Origin: JACVRW01 sp052038485
GTDB taxonomy: Bacteria; Actinomycetota; Thermoleophilia; Solirubrobacterales; Thermoleophilaceae
Reading direction: 5' to 3'
NCBI GenBank assembly: GCA_052038485.1
Contig: JBQGCL010000242.1
Location: 1-7,280, forward strand
Length of the DNA: 7,280 bases
The position numbers were made by a program, and so were the translations under genes. The notes below the pieces were generated by a model. The model was not told the DNA's origin. It saw only the letters and a program-made list of their open reading frames with translations, and ran no database searches. Below are positions 1-5,596 of this stretch, piece after piece (the stretch's first letter is position 1; each line of letters begins with the position of its first letter).

Positions 1-1617
1 GGCGAGGTCGACGAGACGCAGGCCGAGGCGACCGAGCTGCGCGAGCGGCTCGAGCAGGCCGGGTTGCCGGACTACGCCTGGAAGCAGGCCGAGCGCGAGC
101 TCCAGCGCTTCGAGCGGCTGCCGCCGCAGGCGGCCGAGCACGGCGTGATCCGCACCTACCTGGAGTGGCTCGCCGACCTGCCCTGGTCGACCTCGACCGA
201 CGACAACCTCGACCTGAAGCACGCGCGCACGGTGCTCGACCGCGACCACTACGACATCGAGCGCGTGAAGGACCGCATCCTCGAGTTCCTCGCGGTGCGC
301 CGGCTCAAGCCGGACGCGCGCTCTTCGATCCTCTGCTTCGCCGGCCCGCCGGGCGTCGGCAAGACGTCGCTGGGGCGGTCGGTCGCGACCGCGATGGGGC
401 GGCGCTTCGAGCGCATCTCGGTCGGTGGCGTCCGCGACGAGTCCGAGATCCGCGGCCACCGGCGCACCTACATCGGCGCGCTGCCCGGGACGATCGTCCG
501 CGCGCTGCGCGACGCCGGGGCCAACAACCCGGTCCTGATGATCGACGAGATCGACAAGATGGGATCGGACTACCGCGGCGACCCGGCCAGCGCGATGCTC
601 GAGGTGCTCGACCCCGAGCAGAACTCGACCTTCCGCGACCACTACCTCGACCTGCCGTTCGACCTGTCGCGGGTCTTCTTCATCTGCACTGCCAACCAGC
701 TCGACACGGTTCCGCCCGCGCTGCGCGACCGGATGGAGATCATCGACCTGTCGGGCTACACGCACGAGGAGAAGCGCGAGATCGCCAAGCGCTACCTCGT
801 GCCGCGCCAGATGGAGCGCAACGGGCTGGGTCGCTCGAAGATCGAGTTCACCGCCGAGGCGCTCGACGAGATCATCGACGGCTACACGCGCGAGGCGGGG
901 GTGCGCGGGCTGGAGCGCGAGATCGGGTCGATCTGTCGCAAGGTCGCGCGCGAGTTCGCCGAGGGCACGCGCAAGTCGAAGCGTGTGATCCGCCGGGCGA
1001 CCGCGCGCGAGCTGCTCGGCAAGCGCCGCTTCCAGGAGGACGTGAAGACGCGCGTGACCGAGCCCGGCGTGGCCACCGGGCTGGCGTGGACTCCGGTCGG
1101 CGGCGACGTGCTGTTCGTGGAGGCGACCGCTTACCCCGGCGACGGCCAGCTCCAGATCACGGGTCAGCTCGGCGACGTGATGAGGGAGTCGGCCGCGGCC
1201 GCGCTCTCGTACGTGAAGACGCTCGACGGCGACGTGCCCGAGAACTACTTCCGCGAGCACGACGTGCACATCCACGTGCCGGCCGGGGCGATCCCGAAGG
1301 ACGGCCCGAGCGCGGGCATCACGATGGCGACCGCGCTGGCCTCGCGCGCGACCGGCCGGCCGGTGCGAGCCGACACGGCGATGACCGGCGAGATCACGCT
1401 GACCGGCCAGGTGCTGCCGATCGGCGGCCTCAAGGAAAAGGCGCTGGCGGCCCAGCGCGCGGGCATCAACAGGCTGATCATCCCGCGCGGCAACGAGGCC
1501 GACATCGAGGACATCCCCGAGCACCTGCGCAAGCGAATGAAGTTCGTGCTGGTCGACTCCGAGGACGAGGTGCTGGACGCCGCGCTGCGCAAGCGCGCAC
1601 AAAAGAATTCCCGCTAA
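1..1617 (+). CDS. lon: ATP-dependent Lon protease (LonA), 5'-truncated by window edge
   Basis: ATP-dependent serine protease that unfolds and degrades misfolded and regulatory proteins in the cytosol. The frame is open from base 1, so the TTG at 64 is an internal codon and not the start. 538 residues are present. By alignment to E. coli Lon (catalytic Ser679) roughly 240 N-terminal residues, mainly the substrate-binding domain, are missing to the left. In partial numbering: Walker A GPPGVGKT at 115-122; Walker B MIDEID with D182/E183; sensor-1 region CTANQ followed by the ALRDRME arginine-finger segment; sensor-2 GVRGLER near 301-307. The protease domain carries KDGPSAG with catalytic S437 and GGLKEK with catalytic K480, whose 43-residue separation equals that of E. 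coli Ser679/Lys722. All catalytic residues are intact. A separate promoter follows before the next gene, so co-transcription is not required. Identification is essentially certain. Confidence 0.97.
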   Translation, partial: GEVDETQAEATELRERLEQAGLPDYAWKQAERELQRFERLPPQAAEHGVIRTYLEWLADLPWSTSTDDNLDLKHARTVLDRDHYDIERVKDRILEFLAVRRLKPDARSSILCFAGPPGVGKTSLGRSVATAMGRRFERISVGGVRDESEIRGHRRTYIGALPGTIVRALRDAGANNPVLMIDEIDKMGSDYRGDPASAMLEVLDPEQNSTFRDHYLDLPFDLSRVFFICTANQLDTVPPALRDRMEIIDLSGYTHEEKREIAKRYLVPRQMERNGLGRSKIEFTAEALDEIIDGYTREAGVRGLEREIGSICRKVAREFAEGTRKSKRVIRRATARELLGKRRFQEDVKTRVTEPGVATGLAWTPVGGDVLFVEATAYPGDGQLQITGQLGDVMRESAAAALSYVKTLDGDVPENYFREHDVHIHVPAGAIPKDGPSAGITMATALASRATGRPVRADTAMTGEITLTGQVLPIGGLKEKALAAQRAGINRLIIPRGNEADIEDIPEHLRKRMKFVLVDSEDEVLDAALRKRAQKNSR

Positions 1618-1633
1618 GCCCGGGTTCTCCGGG

Positions 1634-1639
1634 TACAGT
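1634..1639 (+). promoter_or_regulatory. Putative -10 box (TACAGT) of the small membrane protein gene
   Basis: TACAGT fits the actinobacterial TANNNT -10 pattern and lies 30 bases ahead of the ATG at 1670, in the short gap after lon. A start about seven bases further on would give a leader of roughly 24 bases containing the Shine-Dalgarno. The box overlaps GGGTAC (1631-1636), which resembles the -10 of SigB/SigF-type stress promoters, but I find no matching GTTT-like -35 at the right distance, so the sigma class is undecided. Confidence 0.45.
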
Positions 1640-1660
1640 GTTCGCCAGCAAGCGGATCCG

Positions 1661-1667
1661 AGGAGAG
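1661..1667 (+). promoter_or_regulatory. Shine-Dalgarno AGGAGAG fixing the ATG at 1670
   Basis: AGGAG at 1661-1665 is followed four bases later by ATG at 1670. It is the strongest ribosome binding site in the window and contrasts with most neighbouring genes, which lack one. Confidence 0.75.
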
Positions 1668-1669
1668 CA

Positions 1670-2143
1670 ATGGCAGCAAAGAAAAAGGCCGCAAAGGCCG
1701 GTGCCGGAGCGTATGCCGCCGGCAAGGCGGTCCGCTCGAACGAGTATGTCCAGCGCCTGGTCGAAGATCAGGAGCTGCGTGAGAACCTGCGCAACGCCTT
1801 CGTCTCAGCGAAGAAGGCGTATGGGCGGGTCAACGGCAAGGGCCCCGCGAAGGCCCTCGACGACAAGAAGGTGCAGCGCGAGCTGAAGGATGCCGCCACC
1901 TCCCTGAAGGAGGCGGCCGACTCCTTGCGCGGGCAGAAGAAGCGCAAGCGGCGCAAGGGCCGTCTGCTCTTCATCGGACTCGTCGGCGCGGGGCTTGCCC
2001 TGGCGCTGAGCGAGGGTCTGCGCAAGAAGGTCCTCGACGCGCTGTTCGGCGCCGAGGAGGAGTTCGAGTACACGGCGAGCACCACGCCGGACACGAACAG
2101 CAGCTCGACGACCAGCGAGAGCGCGCCGGTGGGCGCCAGCTGA
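1670..2143 (+). CDS. Small lysine-rich single-span membrane protein of unknown function
   Basis: 157 residues. I do not recognise a named family. Visible layout: a Lys/Ala-rich N-terminus (MAAKKKAAKAG, 1-11); a charged, probably helical region (24-87) rich in Lys, Glu, Ala and Arg with heptad-like spacing; a strongly basic patch KKRKRRKGR (90-98); one hydrophobic segment (99-113, LLFIGLVGAGLALAL); a short RKK stretch; an acidic turn (EEEFEY, 129-134); and a low-complexity Ser/Thr tail (135-157). The basic patch before the membrane segment predicts the N-terminal region inside the cell and the Ser/Thr tail outside. The N-terminal part resembles nucleic-acid- or membrane-surface-binding basic helices, but that is inference. 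The start is set by a strong Shine-Dalgarno. The gene lies 52 bases after lon and ends before a good terminator, so it is a monocistronic unit or the tail of the lon transcript. Coding quality (codon third positions, SD, terminator) makes it a real gene; its function is unknown. Confidence 0.85.
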   Translation: MAAKKKAAKAGAGAYAAGKAVRSNEYVQRLVEDQELRENLRNAFVSAKKAYGRVNGKGPAKALDDKKVQRELKDAATSLKEAADSLRGQKKRKRRKGRLLFIGLVGAGLALALSEGLRKKVLDALFGAEEEFEYTASTTPDTNSSSTTSESAPVGAS

Positions 2144-2170
2144 TCGCACGCGCGAATCGCTTACGAGAGA

Positions 2171-2195
2171 GGGCGTCCCGCGGGGCGCCCTTTTT
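2171..2195 (+). terminator. Intrinsic (Rho-independent) terminator after the small membrane protein gene
   Basis: GGGCGTCC (2171-2178) pairs with GGGCGCCC (2183-2190) around a CGCG loop, eight pairs including one G-U, followed directly by TTTTT (2191-2195). It sits 28 bases after the stop at 2141-2143 and isolates the upstream unit from the TetR gene. Confidence 0.88.
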
Positions 2196-2202
2196 CGTGG
2201 GT

Positions 2203-2232
2203 CGCCTGCGGCCCCGCTTCCGCCGCCTGCGG
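2203..2232 (+). repeat. Two copies of CGCCTGCGG, 21 bases apart, ahead of the TetR -10 box
   Basis: CGCCTGCGG occurs at 2203-2211 and 2224-2232. The 21-base period is two helical turns, and the second copy abuts the TAGCCT -10 box. It could be a direct-repeat regulator site, but a 9-base repeat of this composition can arise by chance in such GC-rich DNA. Confidence 0.3.
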
Positions 2233-2238
2233 TAGCCT
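2233..2238 (+). promoter_or_regulatory. Putative -10 box (TAGCCT) of leaderless TetR gene
   Basis: TAGCCT ends nine bases before the ATG at 2248, and no Shine-Dalgarno is present between them. This is the same arrangement as at four other starts in the window and suggests transcription begins at or next to the start codon. Confidence 0.5.
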
Positions 2239-2247
2239 CCCCGCGGC

Positions 2248-2865
2248 ATGACCGCTACCGAAATCGCCGCTCCCAAGCGGCTCGACGGAGAGAAGGCCCG
2301 CCGCATCATCGAGGCGATGCGGACCAGCGTCGGGACACGCGGCGCCGCCGGGTCGACGTTCGACGTGGTGGCCCGCGAGGCGGGCGTGTCGCGCGGCCTG
2401 CTGCACTACTACTTCGGCTCGAAAGAGCAGCTGCTCGTCGAGGTAGTGCGCCACGACTGCGAAGTGCGCATCGCGACCATGGGCGCGCGCATCGCGAAGG
2501 CCGGCACCGCGGACGAGATCATCGCGGCGCTCGTGATGGGGCTGGAGGAGTTCATCGAGGGCGAGCCCGGCAGCCCGGCGGTCATCTACGAGCTGCTGTC
2601 CGCCTCCCGCCACTCAGAGGACATCCGCGCGGAGTTGGCGGAGCTCTACCGGCGCTGGCGCGCCGACCTGGCGGACTCGCTGCGCACCAAGGAGCGCGAG
2701 GGGGTCGTCCGCCTCGACGCCGACCCCGACTCGGTCGCCTCGATGCTGTTCTGCCTCGGCGACGGCTTCGGTATCCAGGTGCTCAGCGACCCGGAATGGG
2801 ACCGCGAGGCGGCCTTCGAGCTGGGCGTGCGAATCGCCCGCCGGCTGCTGGGCGCGGACAAGTAA
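2248..2865 (+). CDS. TetR/AcrR-family transcriptional regulator
   Basis: One-component DNA-binding repressor, 205 residues, the usual TetR length. The N-terminal three-helix DNA-binding domain covers about residues 14-62; the helix-turn-helix (37-56) reads TFDVVAREAGVSRGLLHYYF, followed by GSKEQLL, the classic TetR signature. Residues 65-205 form the all-helical ligand-binding and dimerisation domain, whose ligand cannot be read from sequence; the layout and the YxLLSASR-like segment in the middle recall BetI/AcrR-type members. The start is the ATG preceded by a -10 box and no ribosome binding site. The gene lies 107 bases upstream of an MMPL exporter on the same strand, and that gap contains two perfect palindromes, so the likely role is control of the exporter and possibly of itself, by analogy with other TetR-exporter pairs. 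Family assignment is firm; target and ligand are inference. Confidence 0.93.
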   Translation: MTATEIAAPKRLDGEKARRIIEAMRTSVGTRGAAGSTFDVVAREAGVSRGLLHYYFGSKEQLLVEVVRHDCEVRIATMGARIAKAGTADEIIAALVMGLEEFIEGEPGSPAVIYELLSASRHSEDIRAELAELYRRWRADLADSLRTKEREGVVRLDADPDSVASMLFCLGDGFGIQVLSDPEWDREAAFELGVRIARRLLGADK

Positions 2866-2891
2866 CCCTCGGATAGCGCCATCGCCGGGCC

Positions 2892-2897
2892 TAGTGT
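2892..2897 (+). promoter_or_regulatory. Possible -10 box (TAGTGT) for the MMPL transporter gene
   Basis: TAGTGT fits TANNNT and overlaps the left arm of the palindrome at 2894-2911, an arrangement that would let a bound protein block RNA polymerase. A competing reading puts the -10 near 2931-2937 (a weaker match), with the palindrome as an upstream activator site. Confidence 0.3.
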
Positions 2898-2911
2898 GAC
2901 CCCTGTCACAC
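2894..2911. promoter_or_regulatory. Palindromic operator, CRP/FNR-family-like (TGTGA-N6-TCACA)
   Basis: GTGTGAC (2894-2900) and GTCACAC (2905-2911) form a perfect 7-base inverted repeat around CCCT. The core TGTGA-N6-TCACA (2895-2910) is exactly the CRP-type consensus also used by actinobacterial Crp and GlxR regulators. It lies between the TetR and MMPL genes, about 60 bases before the transporter start. No T-run follows, so it is not a terminator. It could instead be the TetR neighbour's operator. The palindrome is certain; the protein bound is inference. Confidence 0.65.
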
Positions 2912-2936
2912 AGACCCTCCTGCGCCCGGGGAATCT

Positions 2937-2952
2937 TTGGCTGGTCAGCCAA
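2937..2952. promoter_or_regulatory. Second palindromic operator candidate (TTGGCTG-GT-CAGCCAA)
   Basis: A perfect 7-base inverted repeat with a two-base centre, 16 bases in all, typical in size for TetR-family operators. It lies 21 bases before the transporter's GTG start and just upstream of its Shine-Dalgarno, so it would block transcription start or elongation. As RNA it could form a 6-pair hairpin (2937-2942 with 2947-2952). Confidence 0.5.
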
Positions 2953-2960
2953 CCAAGCCC

Positions 2961-2966
2961 GGGAGA
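2961..2966 (+). promoter_or_regulatory. Shine-Dalgarno GGGAGA deciding the transporter start
   Basis: GGAG (2962-2965) is seven bases ahead of GTG at 2973, which is optimal, but 19 bases ahead of the in-frame ATG at 2985. This favours GTG 2973. The ATG has AGGA directly abutting it, which is too close to work well. Confidence 0.5.
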
Positions 2967-2972
2967 CCGTTG

Positions 2973-5147
2973 GTGCACGCAGGAATGGACAAGCTCGCGA
3001 ACTTGCTCGAGCGGCGCAGGTTGCTCGTGCTCGGGGTCTGGGTTGCACTGTTGCTGGTGGCGGCGCCCTTTGCCGCCAAGCAGACCGACCACCTGACCAG
3101 CGGCGGCTTCTCCGTCCCCGGCTCGCAGTCGGAGGCCGTCGACCGCAACCTCGATCGCTTCGAGGGCGCTCAGGGCGAGCCGCTCGCCGTCGTACTCGCC
3201 CAGCGGCCCGGCGCGACCGAGGCCGCCGTGCGGGCCGAGGTCGCCCGGGTGAGGTCGATCGCGGATGACCTGCCGCACGCCGCCCTGACGGCGACCGCCG
3301 CCGAGCGCGCGGTCCGCCAGGCCGGCGACGCCTCGATCACGATCGTCCCGCTCACCGTCGACGGCACGCAGGACGAGCTCGCCGACCTCGCCGTCGACGT
3401 CCGCGATCGACTCGGTACCGAGGCCCGCGACGGCGTCCAGCCCTACCTCGTCGGCCAGCAGGCGCTCTGGGCAGGCATGCAGGACCTCGCCAAGGAGGAT
3501 CTCGAGGCGTCGGAGCGGGTCGGCTTCCCGATCGTCCTCCTGATCCTGCTCGCGGTCTTCGGCTCGCTCGCCGCCGCCTCGCTCCCGCTCGCGCTCGGCT
3601 TCGCCAGCGTCGGCCTCACCGGCGCCGGCATCTACTTCCTCTCGCAGGCGACCGACATGTCGGTCTTCGTCACCAACGTCTCGTCGATGATCGGCATCGG
3701 GGTCGCCGTCGACTACTCGCTGTTCGTGCTGGCCCGCTACCGCGAGGAGATCCGCCGCGGCGCCGCCCCCGTCGAGGGCCGCCGGATCGCGCTGCGCACG
3801 TCGGGCCTCGCCGTCGCGTTCTCCGGCGTCACCGTGATCATCTCGCTCGCCGGGCTGTTCCTGATCGACTCGACCACGATCCGTTCGATGGCGATGGGCG
3901 CGATCATGGTCGTCGCGGTCTCGATCCTCGCGGCCGTCACGCTCTTGCCGGTGCTGATGCGCCTGCTCGGGCGCCGCGCGTACGCGCGCGGGCGGATCGC
4001 GCTGACCGCCTCCCTGCTGGTCCGCCGCTGGCGCAGCCTGCCGCGCCGGCCCGGCTCGACCCGGCCCGGCGTCGAGCGGGGCGGCTTCTGGGAGCGCTGG
4101 ACCGCGCGCGTGACCCGCCGTCCCTGGGTGGCTGCGATCGCGAGCGCCGCCGTGCTGCTCGTGCTCGCCATCCCGGCCCTCTCGCTCGAGTTCGGCGACG
4201 GCGCGCTGCGCCAGTTCCCCACGGACAACCCGACCCGAGTCGGCGCCGAGCTCGCCGCGCGCCAGCAGGGCGCGGGCGCGGCGGGGCCGACCCAGGTGCT
4301 CGTGCGCCCGGCCGAGGGCGCCAAGGCCTACGCCGCCGAGGTCGCAACCGACCCCGAGGTCGCTCGCGTCGCGCCGCCCGTGCCCGCCCGCGACGGCGGC
4401 GCGGCGCTGGTCACGATTCAGCCTCGCCACGACGCCGAGAGCCCGCAGGCGCGCGCTCTGGTCGACCGACTCCGCAGGGACCCGCCGGCGAGCGTCGACA
4501 ACGTCGAGGTCGGCGGCGCCACCGCCGCGGTCGAGGACTTCAAGGACCTCGTCTCCGGGTCGATGTGGAAGATCCTCGTGTTCGTCCTCGCGTTCAGCTA
4601 CCTCGTGCTGCTCCTGCTGCTGCGCTCGGTGCTGCTGCCGCTCAAGGCCGTGCTTGTCAACCTGCTCTCGGTCGGGGCCGCCTACGGGGTGCTGGTCGCC
4701 GTCTTCCAGTGGGGCTGGCTCGACGGCCTGCTCGGCTACGACTCGCTCGGCTACATCAACACGATGACCCCGCCGTTCCTGCTGGCGATCGTGTTCGGCC
4801 TGTCGATGGACTACGAGGTCTTCCTGCTGACCCGGATCCGCGAGCGCTACGACGCGACCGGCGACACCACCACGGCGGTGGCGCAGGGCCTGCGCGCGAG
4901 CGCCGCCACGATCTCCAGCGCCGCGCTGATCATGGTCGCGGTGTTCGCGGTCTTCGCCGGGACCGGCACGCCGTCGATCAAGGAGATCGGCCTCGGGCTG
5001 TCGGTGGCGATCGCACTCGACGCGACGCTGGTCCGCCTGATCCTGGTTCCGGCGACGATGGAGATCATGGGTCGCTGGAACTGGTGGCTGCCGGGACCGC
5101 TCGCGCGCATGCTGCCGCGCGCGGAGCTCGAGCGCGCCCCCGCGTAA
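2973..5147 (+). CDS. MMPL/RND-family transporter (MmpL-like exporter)
   Basis: Proton-driven RND-superfamily inner-membrane exporter of the MMPL type, a family that moves lipids, siderophores and hydrophobic compounds; the substrate here is unknown. About 724 residues from GTG 2973, normal for the family; ATG 2985 would remove only four. It is a duplicated 6+6 transmembrane protein: TM1 about 17-35, an extracytoplasmic domain about 36-182, TM2-TM6 about 183-331, a basic cytoplasmic linker 332-384 (rich in Arg), TM7 385-405, a second extracytoplasmic domain to about 530, and TM8-TM12 531-700. The conserved TM4 motif GIGVAVDYSLF has D247-Y248 and the TM10 motif FGLSMDYEVF has D613-Y614; these pairs match the proton-relay Asp-Tyr pairs of MmpL3. 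Both halves are intact. The TetR gene lies just upstream, and two palindromes occupy the gap, suggesting repression by TetR. The final TAA forms part of the next gene's -10 box. Confidence 0.95.
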   Translation: MHAGMDKLANLLERRRLLVLGVWVALLLVAAPFAAKQTDHLTSGGFSVPGSQSEAVDRNLDRFEGAQGEPLAVVLAQRPGATEAAVRAEVARVRSIADDLPHAALTATAAERAVRQAGDASITIVPLTVDGTQDELADLAVDVRDRLGTEARDGVQPYLVGQQALWAGMQDLAKEDLEASERVGFPIVLLILLAVFGSLAAASLPLALGFASVGLTGAGIYFLSQATDMSVFVTNVSSMIGIGVAVDYSLFVLARYREEIRRGAAPVEGRRIALRTSGLAVAFSGVTVIISLAGLFLIDSTTIRSMAMGAIMVVAVSILAAVTLLPVLMRLLGRRAYARGRIALTASLLVRRWRSLPRRPGSTRPGVERGGFWERWTARVTRRPWVAAIASAAVLLVLAIPALSLEFGDGALRQFPTDNPTRVGAELAARQQGAGAAGPTQVLVRPAEGAKAYAAEVATDPEVARVAPPVPARDGGAALVTIQPRHDAESPQARALVDRLRRDPPASVDNVEVGGATAAVEDFKDLVSGSMWKILVFVLAFSYLVLLLLLRSVLLPLKAVLVNLLSVGAAYGVLVAVFQWGWLDGLLGYDSLGYINTMTPPFLLAIVFGLSMDYEVFLLTRIRERYDATGDTTTAVAQGLRASAATISSAALIMVAVFAVFAGTGTPSIKEIGLGLSVAIALDATLVRLILVPATMEIMGRWNWWLPGPLARMLPRAELERAPA

Positions 5148-5150
5148 GCT
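5145..5150 (+). promoter_or_regulatory. Putative -10 box (TAAGCT) made from the MMPL stop codon
   Basis: The TAA stop of the transporter (5145-5147) plus GCT forms TAAGCT, seven bases ahead of the ATG at 5158 with no Shine-Dalgarno between. It fits the leaderless promoter pattern seen elsewhere in the window. Read-through from the transporter gene is also possible, as only 10 bases separate the two genes. Confidence 0.45.
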
Positions 5151-5157
5151 GCCGCGC

Positions 5158-5556
5158 ATGCTGCCCGAGTGGGAGCGCGGGACACCGGCGGTGCTGTGTG
5201 CGACCGGCCCGCACGCGATCCCCGTCTCGACGGCCGTTCGCGTGGCCGACGACGTCGTGCGCTTTGCGCTCGGCCGCCGGCGCGAGATGCTTCGCCGGCT
5301 GCGCGAGGACCCGAGTGCCGCGCTGCTGGTGATGGGCGAGGGGCTCGCGTTCAGCGCCTACGGCACCGCCGCCGTCGTGGCCGAGGAGCTGGAGGTGGCG
5401 GACACCGTGGTGGCGGTCGAGCTGCGCGTGGAGCGCGTTCAGGATCACCTCGCCGACGGCCGCACCGAGATGGTCGACGGCGCGCGCTGGCGCTGGACCG
5501 ACGAGCAGCTCGCCGACTCGGAGCCCGAGATCTGGGCCGAACTCGAGCGGCTGTGA
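5158..5556 (+). CDS. Pyridoxamine 5'-phosphate oxidase-like (split beta-barrel) protein
   Basis: 132-residue protein of the PPOX/FDOR-like split-barrel superfamily, whose members bind FMN, F420 or haem and carry out redox reactions. The recognisable order is a short N-terminal helix, a first strand PAVLCATG (10-17), then HAIPVSTAVRVADDVVRFAL (19-38), where the P-V-S-T turn and following strand are typical, a KxxxLRxDP-like stretch read here as RREMLRRLREDPSAALLV (41-58), and a strand with SAYGTAAVVAEE (66-77) corresponding to the family's G-x-A/E strand. The C-terminal third is acidic and Trp-containing. The length suits a minimal family member. The cofactor and substrate cannot be read from sequence, and it is unlikely to be a true PdxH, which is longer. 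It follows the transporter by 10 bases and converges on glyS. Start is the ATG with a -10 box just ahead. Confidence 0.8.
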   Translation: MLPEWERGTPAVLCATGPHAIPVSTAVRVADDVVRFALGRRREMLRRLREDPSAALLVMGEGLAFSAYGTAAVVAEELEVADTVVAVELRVERVQDHLADGRTEMVDGARWRWTDEQLADSEPEIWAELERL

Positions 5557-5568
5557 GCGAGTCCGCGC

Positions 5569-5589
5569 GCAGCCGGCCGAGCCGGCTGC
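5569..5589. terminator. Shared hairpin between convergent PPOX-like gene and glyS
   Basis: GCAGCCGGC (5569-5577) and GCCGGCTGC (5581-5589) form a perfect nine-pair stem with a CGA loop, in the 40-base gap between two convergent stop codons (5556 and 5597). It lacks a T-run on either strand, so it may work as a bidirectional, U-less terminator or as an mRNA 3'-end protecting stem. Confidence 0.5.
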
Positions 5590-5596
5590 TTGCGGC

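Noticed and set aside
1619..1633. CCCGG-N5-CCGGG hairpin as a lon terminator
   Set aside because: Only five pairs and no T-run; it lies just ahead of the next gene's -10 box, so a terminator call is not supported.
165..1886. Long plus-strand frame overlapping lon in another phase
   Set aside because: Translation is almost pure Arg/Ala/Gly/Asp/Pro; Lon catalytic motifs are all in the first frame.
2937..2972. TTG at 2937 as the transporter start
   Set aside because: It falls in the first base of a palindrome, has no ribosome binding site and adds residues with no family similarity; the GGGAG at 2961-2965 points to GTG 2973.
2646..5159. Very long minus-strand open frame opposite the MMPL and TetR genes
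   Set aside because: It is a GC-rich antisense shadow: its translation is Arg/Asp/Gly/His low complexity without domains, while the plus strand gives clear transporter and TetR motifs.
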